Origin: a virus | Virus record (IMG/VR): IMGVR_UViG_3300030508_000013 | Location: 101,073-165,072 of that record | Reading direction: 5' to 3' (one strand) | Length of the DNA: 64,000 nucleotides | Shown: one piece after another, positions 16,580 through 23,351 of the stretch | Layout of the letters: every line of letters begins with the position of its first letter | Position numbering within the stretch: position 1 is the stretch's first letter | Notes under the pieces: generated by a model | What the model was told of the DNA's origin: nothing | What the model saw: only the letters and a program-made list of their open reading frames with translations | Databases searched by the model: none | Translations under genes and position numbers: made by a program

Positions 16580-16978
16580 TCACGCATGAAACAATGCAAT
16601 TTCTTCAGGAGTTGGTGGTATCCCAAGGATATTATTATTGATTGTATATGTTGGTGCGCTCTTAACATTATTAGGAAGTAATGGATTTGTTTCTTCTTCA
16701 AGCAATGCAACGTTAGCTTTGATTATTTCTACAGAAGCGTTTTCCATTATCTTCCTAATTTTCTGTGCTTCACTGTTATCCACACTCACAACAATCGAAG
16801 TGCCGCCTATGGGGTGTGTTGTGCACTGTTCTTGAAAAGTATGTTCTTTCAGAGCTGATGTATAAAACTCTAACCGACGTTTCTTTTCGGCAAGTATATC
16901 TTCTTCTTTTGAATTTCGTTCTTTAGCGAAGGCAACACGTTCTTCAAATGTCTTGCCTTTTTGTTTAGCTGCACCCAT
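16580..16978 (-). CDS. hypothetical helical protein, 132 residues
   Basis: Start chosen at MGAAKQKGKTFEERVAF because AAAGGAGAAATAAAA precedes it; longer frames run into the upstream gene. The N-terminal half is a charged coiled coil (KERNSKEEDILAEKKRRLEFYTSALKEH), followed by SIVVSVDNSEAQKIRKIMENASVEIIKANVALLEEE and a Pro-rich C-terminus. Function unknown. Confidence 0.75.
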   Translation of the reverse strand: MGAAKQKGKTFEERVAFAKERNSKEEDILAEKKRRLEFYTSALKEHTFQEQCTTHPIGGTSIVVSVDNSEAQKIRKIMENASVEIIKANVALLEEETNPLLPNNVKSAPTYTINNNILGIPPTPEEIALFHA

Positions 16979-16992
16979 TTTTATTTCTCCTT

Positions 16993-17253
16993 TTAATGAA
17001 CAGAAGAAGAAGAAGACATTCCAAATTGTTCTTGACATTGAATATCTTGAGCGCACGCCCCAATATAATTATGGAGTTGTAATTCGGTTTCACCTGTAAC
17101 TGCGCTAATTGCTTTATAGAGTTCTTCACGCTCTTGTGCTGTATCTGCGGTCCTAGTAACACGACCAACACAATTTTGATATACCAATCTAACTAAAACA
17201 GTCTTCGATGTTTTGATTAACTTTTCCACTAAAACTTCATTCATATTTAGCAT
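16993..17253 (-). CDS. hypothetical protein, paralogue of the 18557-19039 product
   Basis: 86 residues. TVLVRLVYQNCVGRVTRTADTAQEREELYKAISAVTGET aligns with AVARLFVQDLSQKVISSDNAQEERNNLIKLIAKVENKT in the protein at 18557, including the shared Ala-Gln-Glu-Arg core. It corresponds to only the middle of the longer copy. It ends in a Ser run. Function unknown. Confidence 0.72.
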   Translation of the reverse strand: MLNMNEVLVEKLIKTSKTVLVRLVYQNCVGRVTRTADTAQEREELYKAISAVTGETELQLHNYIGACAQDIQCQEQFGMSSSSSVH

Positions 17254-17258
17254 TGGTG

Positions 17259-17570
17259 CTACTTTATTTGTCCCCCATGTTGTTTCTCCTTAGATTGGTT
17301 GTTATGCAGTTGCATCCACTCATTAACGTAATAGACACGTAAAGGTTCAATTAACTTTTCAAAATCAGCGCCTTGAGTTGTGTTCTTAGCTGTTGCCGAT
17401 TTATGATGTTTCATAATTGGAGCTAAGGCTTCTTTTACGTAGTTTGATAGTTTCAGAACGTCACTAGCGGTTAGTGGTTTCGGTTTATGTGTTACGTTAG
17501 AATATGTTGGCAACATCATGACTCCATTTATTACTATAATCAGTAAACAAGTTATTTTCGACTGGGACAT
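17259..17570 (-). CDS. hypothetical protein, start uncertain
   Basis: The 103-residue form starts with a hydrophobic segment (ITCLLIIVINGVMML) that could be a signal anchor. An alternative start, MMLPTYSNVTHK, has GGAGTC just before it and gives about 86 residues without the hydrophobic part. The rest is helical and basic. It stops six bases from the 16993-17253 gene. Confidence 0.62.
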   Translation of the reverse strand: MSQSKITCLLIIVINGVMMLPTYSNVTHKPKPLTASDVLKLSNYVKEALAPIMKHHKSATAKNTTQGADFEKLIEPLRVYYVNEWMQLHNNQSKEKQHGGQIK

Positions 17571-17603
17571 TAATTACATCCCAGTCCTTTAAGAAATGTT
17601 CTT

Positions 17604-18017
17604 CTATGCGTGATTAATCCCCACGCGACGTATTGTCGGGAGTATTAGCTTACGCCCAGATGTTTCAATGGAAATAGTTTTCGATTTATTACGTATTGTA
17701 ATAAGTCTGTGGTCATGATGTTCTGATGAACCAGCGTATGGGTAACCGATGGATGATGGATTTTGCTGTATGTAATAACGACCAATGTCGTTTGTTTCAA
17801 GATCATAGACAGTGACTACATCGCCATCATAATCTCCGCCTAGATTACGAAAAGCGTTTCTAGCACTAGTGGCGTGCGTACCATCATTGCTAACAGCAAG
17901 GACTAAACCTTGTTTCGGTACAAACAACGGCATCAATGAGGATGCTCTAACGATAGCTGGCGCAGCCACAACCAACCCCGCGCCAAACATACCTTTAAGA
18001 AATGAACGACGTTCCAT
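17604..18017 (-). CDS. exported protein with a twin-arginine-like signal, 137 residues
   Basis: MERRSFLKGMFGAGLVVAAPAIVRASSLMP has an RRSFLK motif, a hydrophobic core and an Ala-x-Ala-like end, the layout of a Tat signal. A beta-rich domain follows (GRYYIQQNPSSIGYPYAG, DHRLITIRNK). I recall short phage proteins with this APAIVRA-SLMP signature, but their role is not known to me. It overlaps the next start by one base. Confidence 0.7.
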   Translation of the reverse strand: MERRSFLKGMFGAGLVVAAPAIVRASSLMPLFVPKQGLVLAVSNDGTHATSARNAFRNLGGDYDGDVVTVYDLETNDIGRYYIQQNPSSIGYPYAGSSEHHDHRLITIRNKSKTISIETSGRKLILPTIRRVGINHA

Positions 18018-18220
18018 TATGTTTCCTTTTTAATCACGCGATATATACGATTAGCATATTTGCCTGCAAACGCCACGAACATGTCTGTTGATTCAATGTG
18101 ATCAGTAGGTAGCACTGGTTCGAAAAGAGTATCTCCAGTTATTCCTTCTGGTAACCCTTCGGGCAATGAAGTATTGTGCGCCAATAGCAGTTCATGATAG
18201 GTAATTACTTCGGTTGTCAT
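18017..18220 (-). CDS. hypothetical protein, 67 residues
   Basis: MTTEVITYHELLLAHNTSLPEGLPEGITGDTLFEPVLPTD: acidic, Pro/Gly-rich centre, with basic C-terminus ANRIYRVIKKET. GGAGATAAA precedes the ATG. No family recognised. Confidence 0.7.
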   Translation of the reverse strand: MTTEVITYHELLLAHNTSLPEGLPEGITGDTLFEPVLPTDHIESTDMFVAFAGKYANRIYRVIKKET

Positions 18221-18232
18221 TTTATCTCCACA

Positions 18233-18520
18233 TTATTCTTTAACAAGAAATTTAGCTATTCCTAGTCCATCGGGAAGATTATCTCCTGTATCACTCATTA
18301 AAAAATCTACATAGAGTTCTACAGTGCGAACATTAACAACTAGATCTCTGTAATTCATTTTACTTCTGCTACTAAAGTATGCACGATCGGATTCGCTGTG
18401 CATAGCTTCATATCGCTTTGTGGTCTCTTTATAGATCTTCTCAGCTTCGCTATTAGACTTTGCTAGCGCACTCTCTAAGGCAGATCCATGACCCACTAGC
18501 GTGTCTTTAAATCGGCGCAT
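18233..18520 (-). CDS. hypothetical helical protein, 95 residues
   Basis: Basic N-terminus, then a long amphipathic helix (ALESALAKSNSEAEKIYKETTKRYEAM) and a strand-helix end (DLVVNVRTVELYVDFLMSDTG). An AGGAGTAACTC site precedes the ATG. Function unknown. Confidence 0.72.
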   Translation of the reverse strand: MRRFKDTLVGHGSALESALAKSNSEAEKIYKETTKRYEAMHSESDRAYFSSRSKMNYRDLVVNVRTVELYVDFLMSDTGDNLPDGLGIAKFLVKE

Positions 18521-18556
18521 GAGTTACTCCTGTTTGTTATTTTTTCTGAAAGAAAA

Positions 18557-19039
18557 CTAAAAATAAATTTCAGTTCCATCTTTCACTGATTGTGGCCAAG
18601 TTTTCACTTCTTGTTGCGCAGCTTTTACTTGATCGTACAAAGTTAAAGATTGTTTTGGTTTTTTATTTTCATCACGTAGTCTTATTAATGTAGCGATATC
18701 ATTTATACAACTACAAGTTTCAATATAAGTTTTATTCTCTACTTTAGCAATTAACTTAATTAGATTGTTTCGTTCTTCTTGCGCGTTATCTGAACTAATT
18801 ACTTTTTGCGAAAGATCTTGTACGAATAGTCGCGCTACTGCTATTTTAGCAGCTTGTACTAAATCATTCACTTTCTGTGTTTCTTCAACAGAAATCAAAT
18901 TAGGTGCCATGTACAAATGCATTAATATATTCATAGCGTTTGATGTACTTGGACTAACACTCTCTCTATCGTGAAGCATGCGAGATGCTCCTAGTATTTC
19001 TTGTTTTTCTTCTTCTGTATCTACTAGTATTTTAATCAT
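18557..19039 (-). CDS. hypothetical protein, paralogue of the 16993-17253 product
   Basis: 160 residues from the ATG at 19037-19039, which has AAGGAAAATAAC upstream. Residues about 58-110 carry the shared module (AAKIAVARLFVQDLSQKV, DNAQEERNNLIKLIAKV). The N-terminal MIKILVDTEEEKQEI and C-terminal Lys/Gln-rich parts are extra. Soluble helical protein of unknown function. Confidence 0.72.
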   Translation of the reverse strand: MIKILVDTEEEKQEILGASRMLHDRESVSPSTSNAMNILMHLYMAPNLISVEETQKVNDLVQAAKIAVARLFVQDLSQKVISSDNAQEERNNLIKLIAKVENKTYIETCSCINDIATLIRLRDENKKPKQSLTLYDQVKAAQQEVKTWPQSVKDGTEIYF

Positions 19040-19043
19040 GATG

Positions 19044-19220
19044 TTATTTTCCTTCATTGTTCTCTAACCATTTTTTAATATAATTATTTTTTATTTCAAT
19101 TTTTTTCGATTCAGGTAATTCAGCACTACTAGAAAATAAAATAAATAATGAATCAAGCGTAGAGACATAATGATCAAATGCTTTCATTTTGGCTATAAAA
19201 CTTATTTCAGCTGATATCAT
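19044..19220 (-). CDS. small helical protein with a G9 tract as its ribosome site
   Basis: MISAEISFIAKMKAFDHYVS ... ending KNNYIKKWLENNEGK, 58 residues. On the minus strand nine consecutive G and one C (19221-19230) lie immediately before the ATG, in the place of a Shine-Dalgarno. G-rich sequence can pair with the anti-SD pyrimidines, and slippage in the tract could change spacing. The stop falls just inside the next gene's leader. Confidence 0.6.
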   Translation of the reverse strand: MISAEISFIAKMKAFDHYVSTLDSLFILFSSSAELPESKKIEIKNNYIKKWLENNEGK

Positions 19221-19243
19221 GCCCCCCCCCTATTATTTTTAAT

Positions 19244-19462
19244 TTACGGACATAAAAGACCATGATGATATACTCCTTTAGCATCAGGTCTGTCGCCAGG
19301 TTGCGTAGAAGATTTTCCAATATTACGCTTAATGATTAGACCAGTTATCTCGTTCATAGCTGCTACTATTTCCAAACAATTCATAGTAGCAGCTAACTGA
19401 TTACATAGATCGTAAATTCCATTCTTTAGTTGTGCTTCTGGGCTATCTCCAAATACACTCAT
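19244..19462 (-). CDS. hypothetical protein, 72 residues
   Basis: MSVFGDSPEAQLKNGIYDLCNQLAATMNCLEIVAAMNEITGLIIKRN is helical; the tail (SSTQPGDRPDAKGVYHHGLLCP) is flexible. AAGGAAAATAA precedes it. Function unknown. Confidence 0.7.
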   Translation of the reverse strand: MSVFGDSPEAQLKNGIYDLCNQLAATMNCLEIVAAMNEITGLIIKRNIGKSSTQPGDRPDAKGVYHHGLLCP

Positions 19463-19475
19463 TTATTTTCCTTCG

Positions 19476-19598
19476 TTATTTCAAAGCTGCGAAATTCATA
19501 GAACAAATATAAGAAATATGCGCGCACGCTGCTTTAGTACCTGGCGTAATGAATTTATTATGGCGAGGTGTTAAACCTTCTAATCCTTTTACTGCCAT
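19476..19598 (-). CDS. small basic protein, 40 residues
   Basis: MAVKGLEGLTPRHNKFITPGTKAACAHISYICSMNFAALK, with AAAGGAGAGTAAC before the ATG. Two Cys and two His could bind a metal. Short but well supported by its ribosome site and position in the operon. Confidence 0.5.
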   Translation of the reverse strand: MAVKGLEGLTPRHNKFITPGTKAACAHISYICSMNFAALK

Positions 19599-19599
19599 G

Positions 19600-19674
19600 T
19601 TACTCTCCTTTATTTTTTATGACTTCAACAGAACAATTTTTTAAAGAAAAGCTTAATATCTCTATATCACTCAT
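19600..19674 (-). CDS. 24-residue small ORF
   Basis: MSDIEILSFSLKNCSVEVIKNKGE, with AAAGGATAGATC before the ATG and its end providing the ribosome site of the next gene. Probably expressed if the operon is; function unknown. Confidence 0.35.
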   Translation of the reverse strand: MSDIEILSFSLKNCSVEVIKNKGE

Positions 19675-19684
19675 GATCTATCCT

Positions 19685-19888
19685 TTAAGCTGTATGAAAA
19701 ATGACGCAAACACCGATAATGATAGTAATAGTTGTTACTACCATCATCATCCAAAATGCAAAGAACTCTGGTTCAGAATTATTTTTCTGTTTACAAATTA
19801 AACCAAAATGTTCCACTACAACTCTAGCTGGAGGCGCCTCTGGAGGTGGAGTATGATAATGTAATTCTTTTTTAAATTGTTTCTTCAT
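19685..19888 (-). CDS. tail-anchored membrane protein, 67 residues
   Basis: A basic, Pro-rich N-terminal half (KELHYHTPPPEAPPAR) and a single C-terminal transmembrane helix (FFAFWMMMVVTTITIIIGVCVIF). The soluble part would face the cytoplasm. Function unknown. Confidence 0.68.
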   Translation of the reverse strand: MKKQFKKELHYHTPPPEAPPARVVVEHFGLICKQKNNSEPEFFAFWMMMVVTTITIIIGVCVIFHTA

Positions 19889-19968
19889 TACTATCTCCTG
19901 ATGTAGGCTTATGTAACATACCGTTATAAGTAAGTTATTCTGCCAATAGTCTCAAAATTTTTTAATCT

Positions 19969-20217
19969 TTAATCAATTGGATGTCTTGATATATTGTACT
20001 TCCGTCCATAATCTCGTTCTCTATCCACACATTTTTCGCATTTGTGACAAGTGAAATATAAAATACGTGGACATGCGCTATTATCACCTTTGAAAGAAAC
20101 TCCTTCATCCCAATAGTGAAAACAAAATAGTTGCTTAAAGAATTTTCTTATTGATCGACGATAGTCAGATACAAGTATAATTACAAAGCAAAATACACAA
20201 AACGTAACCGACTCCAC
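19969..20217 (-). CDS. membrane-anchored cysteine-cluster protein, 82 residues
   Basis: Start is a GTG (ESVTFCVFCFVIILV), giving an N-terminal hydrophobic helix, then basic residues (SDYRRSIRKFFKQ) and a C-terminal CHKCEKC motif near residue 65, as in small zinc ribbons. Start less certain than most. Confidence 0.6.
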   Translation of the reverse strand: MESVTFCVFCFVIILVSDYRRSIRKFFKQLFCFHYWDEGVSFKGDNSACPRILYFTCHKCEKCVDRERDYGRKYNISRHPID

Positions 20218-20240
20218 AATGCAGAAAGTGCTTGGCGTGA

Positions 20241-21140
20241 TTATCCTATTTTAGAATTACTTCCAGATTTATATTTAATCGTTATTGCGAAGTTACCAGT
20301 ATCATTCAATCTTACACCCCAATTACTGTACATGTGCGGGCAGTAGACATTACGCTTGTTAATAATTGTTTCAAAACCTCGTACGCCACGTATTTCCACT
20401 CTAGTAGTTACTGGATCATATTCAATTGTTCTATACAGCGTTGTTGGTGAAGTTCCTTCTGGACACGCATGACCGTGAGGTAAAATATGCTTTAACAAAA
20501 ACATACCTGACGGTAGCGTAATTTTACTAGTAGCTAATGCAAGTTCAGAAATATCTAGTTTTGTTATATCTTCTTTAGATGGCTGTTTATGCATAGCCCA
20601 GGCCACTCCATCAAAATCGAAATCATTACTTTCTTTATTATCTTTACTGACACAAAGTGCAGATTTCTTAAGAAGTTCCAGTGTCATCTCTGGATTTTCA
20701 TTAGCAGTCATTGGATCGATGGCGTGTGCTACCTTACAACGAGGCTTGAAGTTTCCATCCCCATCTGCGTAAAACCCAACCATCCTACTAGATCCCCAAC
20801 TAGCCAATTTATTCCAATGATCAAACATGGCTTCTAATGCGATTCCTTGCGCTGGGGTTACGTCAAAGTACGCAGTCATTTGGTAACGTTCTTTACTCTT
20901 TCTGATCGGAGTATGTGTTTCACTCAGCGATATTTGCGTAGTAAAGAATTTACTATCAAATGTCTTTACAATCTCAGCATAATTAGCAATCGTTTCTGGA
21001 CGTTCTTCTGGATCGACTAATCGAATATCGTGAAAACCAGCTTCTTTCAGAGCTTTTTGAATAACTGCTAAAATAACAGTTTTACCAGTGTTAGCTTTAC
21101 CCGATATGTTAATCGAGATTTGATCTTTTTCAGTGTTCAT
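20241..21140 (-). CDS. P-loop protein of unknown function, 299 residues
   Basis: Residues 13-21 (SGKANTGKT) form a Walker A-like loop after an ISINI strand, and RLVDPEERPE follows like a switch region. The rest lacks an obvious Walker B. Residues about 200-300 are beta-rich (TTRVEIRGVRGFETIINKRN, GNFAITIKYKSG). It could be a nucleotide kinase-like or NTP-binding protein with a fused beta domain. No nearby partner helps. Confidence 0.65.
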   Translation of the reverse strand: MNTEKDQISINISGKANTGKTVILAVIQKALKEAGFHDIRLVDPEERPETIANYAEIVKTFDSKFFTTQISLSETHTPIRKSKERYQMTAYFDVTPAQGIALEAMFDHWNKLASWGSSRMVGFYADGDGNFKPRCKVAHAIDPMTANENPEMTLELLKKSALCVSKDNKESNDFDFDGVAWAMHKQPSKEDITKLDISELALATSKITLPSGMFLLKHILPHGHACPEGTSPTTLYRTIEYDPVTTRVEIRGVRGFETIINKRNVYCPHMYSNWGVRLNDTGNFAITIKYKSGSNSKIG

Positions 21141-21167
21141 TATAATTTCCTTTGTTCTAAGAATTTA

Positions 21168-21839
21168 TTATGCTAAGCCGTGTTTAGTAACCCACTCTGC
21201 TACAAGTGGGATGTTCGTAAAGCTTATTTCTTTGGCTAATACTTTCGCTTCTTCAATCTTGTTATTTTGCAAAAGTATACCAAGGTCACGTACTTCTGAA
21301 ACACCTTGTCCATTATTATAGGACGCTTGTAACAAATACAATTCTTGCCACAGTGTTGAGAAATTATAAGTACCGGTGTGTTTAATTGAAAACCTAATAG
21401 GATACGCTCGCATAGCAGCCGATCCAATTGAGAGAGGCAGTATGTCGATATTCAAATCGAAATCTTCTCGCATCTTTTCAAAACTACCAAAAACAAAAAA
21501 TTCTAACGACGCCATCAATGATGACAATACGAATCCATTACTTGGACGATAGCCGCGCGTTGTTAACTCCTGAATAACACGCCCAGCCGATGCGTATGAA
21601 TAAAATTTCTCAGCCATACTAGCATTCTCTGTCCAACATCCATTTGGTTCATCTGGGTTTTGGCGAATATGTATATCTCGATAAAAATAACTCGGAACAC
21701 GTAAATGTTTCGAATTAACTCGAATAATAACACCAGCAAAGTCAGATGTAATTTGTTGATCTGGAATTATGTCAAGACGATCTCTTGATTTTGTTATGAC
21801 TTCCCAACCTGATATTTCTTTACCTCTATAATAGTACAT
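21168..21839 (-). CDS. hypothetical protein sharing a domain with the 9296-10009 product
   Basis: 223 residues. The last 60 (LYLLQASYNNGQGVSEVRDL, LLQNNKIEEAKVL, PLVAEWVTKHGLA) match the C-terminal module of the protein at 9296. The first 90 are beta-rich with many Ile/Val-Arg strands. Unknown family with at least two members in this window. Confidence 0.72.
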   Translation of the reverse strand: MYYYRGKEISGWEVITKSRDRLDIIPDQQITSDFAGVIIRVNSKHLRVPSYFYRDIHIRQNPDEPNGCWTENASMAEKFYSYASAGRVIQELTTRGYRPSNGFVLSSLMASLEFFVFGSFEKMREDFDLNIDILPLSIGSAAMRAYPIRFSIKHTGTYNFSTLWQELYLLQASYNNGQGVSEVRDLGILLQNNKIEEAKVLAKEISFTNIPLVAEWVTKHGLA

Positions 21840-21888
21840 TTCTTATCCTTTATCTACACAAACAATTAACGTGTTCTATATTTTTTTA

Positions 21889-22199
21889 TTATTCTGGCAT
21901 AGTGTCTATTTTATACCCCATGAATTCTGCGTATTCACGTATCGTTGATACAAATAACTTAATGTCGATTTTATCTCCATTTATTGGCCATCTAGTGGCA
22001 GCGAAGAAGTTAGCCACGATAAAACTTACAGCTTCATCACTCCCCGTGTCATTTGCCCCCCCCCCCACATTCCTATCCAAAGATAGTCTTGTGGGTAGAG
22101 CTGAAGTATCTTAGAAAGCTGTTGTTCGGTAAGAATGATACCACTAATCTCTTTGATCTTATCTTTGACCCAGTTGAACGTATCGTACGTTTGATGCAT
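21889..22199 (-). pseudogene. WGxNDT-type small phage protein split by a G11 tract
   Basis: From the ATG at 22197-22199 the frame reads MHQTYDTFNWVKDKIKEISG ... DYLWIGMWGGG, then meets a run of eleven G (22056-22066) and shifts into a short wrong frame. With twelve G it would continue as ANDTGSDEAVSFIVANFFAA, then RWPINGDKIDIK, to the stop at 21889. That full protein (about 103 residues) fits a phage family with a W-G-x-x-DT core followed by RWP..GD. Either the tract is miscounted or its length varies. Confidence 0.6.
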
Positions 22200-22208
22200 A
22201 CCAACAAT

Positions 22209-22319
22209 TTATAGTAATTTCATCATACGTTCTTTATGCATCTTCATGACCGTATTACAGTTGTCACTTGCAAAACGCTTCGGATCACTTACAAGATATT
22301 TAGGTTCTATGATCAACAT
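22209..22319 (-). CDS. small basic protein, 36 residues
   Basis: MLIIEPKYLVSDPKRFASDN ... MKMHKERMMKLL, with AAGGAAAATAGC before the ATG. Basic helix at the C-terminus. It lies directly upstream of the G-tract gene. Function unknown. Confidence 0.5.
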   Translation of the reverse strand: MLIIEPKYLVSDPKRFASDNCNTVMKMHKERMMKLL

Positions 22320-22335
22320 GCTATTTTCCTTTATT

Positions 22336-22722
22336 TTATTTAATCACAATGAAACGAAAATTATTGGAACACTTCTTAGGATCTTCGGTTTCACCAAACC
22401 AACGTAGTACCCAATAATTGTTACTTGAGTCTTCAAACGTTATTTCAGCTTTCCACATCTTGCCAGGATAAACACCACTTGGTAATGAAGTGGAATATGT
22501 TTTTAGTTGACGAAATGTTTCTTGATTCATGATAGCGTTCTTATCATCTATCACAATGTCTTTCGAATCAGGCTGTTCCCAATATTGCCCCATTGGATCT
22601 GTGACTGGCGGAATAATATTTGGATCTTTCTTACCAAATATCTTATCCCAGCCATCTCGATATTTATTCGATGGTTCTCTTGAAACAATCGTATCACCTG
22701 TGATATCATTTTTACTTGCCAT
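22336..22722 (-). CDS. hypothetical protein, paralogue of the 7184-7561 product
   Basis: 128 residues. DDKNAIMNQETFRQLKTYST, GKMWKAEITFEDSSNNYWVL and RWFGE correspond to the same blocks in the protein at 7184. The N-terminal half has a basic region and a Pro/Gly stretch. It ends in a strand (NNFRFIVIK). Function unknown. Confidence 0.72.
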   Translation of the reverse strand: MASKNDITGDTIVSREPSNKYRDGWDKIFGKKDPNIIPPVTDPMGQYWEQPDSKDIVIDDKNAIMNQETFRQLKTYSTSLPSGVYPGKMWKAEITFEDSSNNYWVLRWFGETEDPKKCSNNFRFIVIK

Positions 22723-22790
22723 TATTACTCCTTAGGAAATAAACTGGAACTTACGAACAACCCTGATAGATTTAAAGCGTTGATATTAAT

Positions 22791-23087
22791 TCATGCCTCG
22801 TATATAAAAATACAAATTTGTAGTTTTACGTGAAAAATACACTGCCATAAATCACCGTCACTATTGCCGCTGTCAATAATGATTAAGTTATTGAAATTTT
22901 CTTTAATCTCTTTATAAGAAATTAAACTAGGATCATTACCGTTTTCTATTTTTTCAATTCTTTGCTGATTAATTGGAATTCTTTGGTAAGCGTAAACTCC
23001 ACCAAGTGCATCTTCATCAAACGCTCTAGTAAGGTAATTATAAAACATTGATATTGCTGCGTCGCCGTATTCAATTGTTGTTGCCAT
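22791..23087 (-). CDS. hypothetical protein, 98 residues
   Basis: MATTIEYGDAAISMFYNYLTRAFDEDALGG: helical N-terminus. The C-terminal part is beta-like and ends in a hydrophobic strand (KLQICIFIYEA). It starts two bases after the Sm-like gene ends, with AAAGGAAAATAGAA as ribosome site. Confidence 0.7.
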   Translation of the reverse strand: MATTIEYGDAAISMFYNYLTRAFDEDALGGVYAYQRIPINQQRIEKIENGNDPSLISYKEIKENFNNLIIIDSGNSDGDLWQCIFHVKLQICIFIYEA

Positions 23088-23089
23088 TT

Positions 23090-23284
23090 CTATTTTCCTT
23101 TTTTCTCTTTGTAAATACCAAATGTTCGTAGATCTTGTTTAGCAATTTTTCGATCTTCTAGTATTACGTGTGTTGATGTAGTTTCAATAAATTTACTGAT
23201 AATAATTTCATCACTACTATAAAGCGTAACGCGTACGCGTTTTCCACGTTTACAACTAGTGTGGGAAGTTTTATGTTTTAACAT
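23090..23284 (-). CDS. small Sm/Hfq-like protein
   Basis: 64 residues. After a basic leader, KRVRVTLYSSDEIIISKFIETTSTHVILEDRKIAKQDLRTFGIYK reads as five short strands of the kind found in Sm-like RNA-binding proteins: a strand-turn-strand, then xHVxLED, then an IxxxI block. If correct it would bind RNA as a ring. It is the first protein gene after the 18-bp repeat array and may be on the same transcript. Confidence in the gene is high, in the fold moderate. Confidence 0.55.
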   Translation of the reverse strand: MLKHKTSHTSCKRGKRVRVTLYSSDEIIISKFIETTSTHVILEDRKIAKQDLRTFGIYKEKKGK

Positions 23285-23351
23285 TATTCTCCTTTATGAT
23301 TATTAGTAAATTTATGGATGAGGAATGCTCTACCCTCACTCCTCTCCAATT

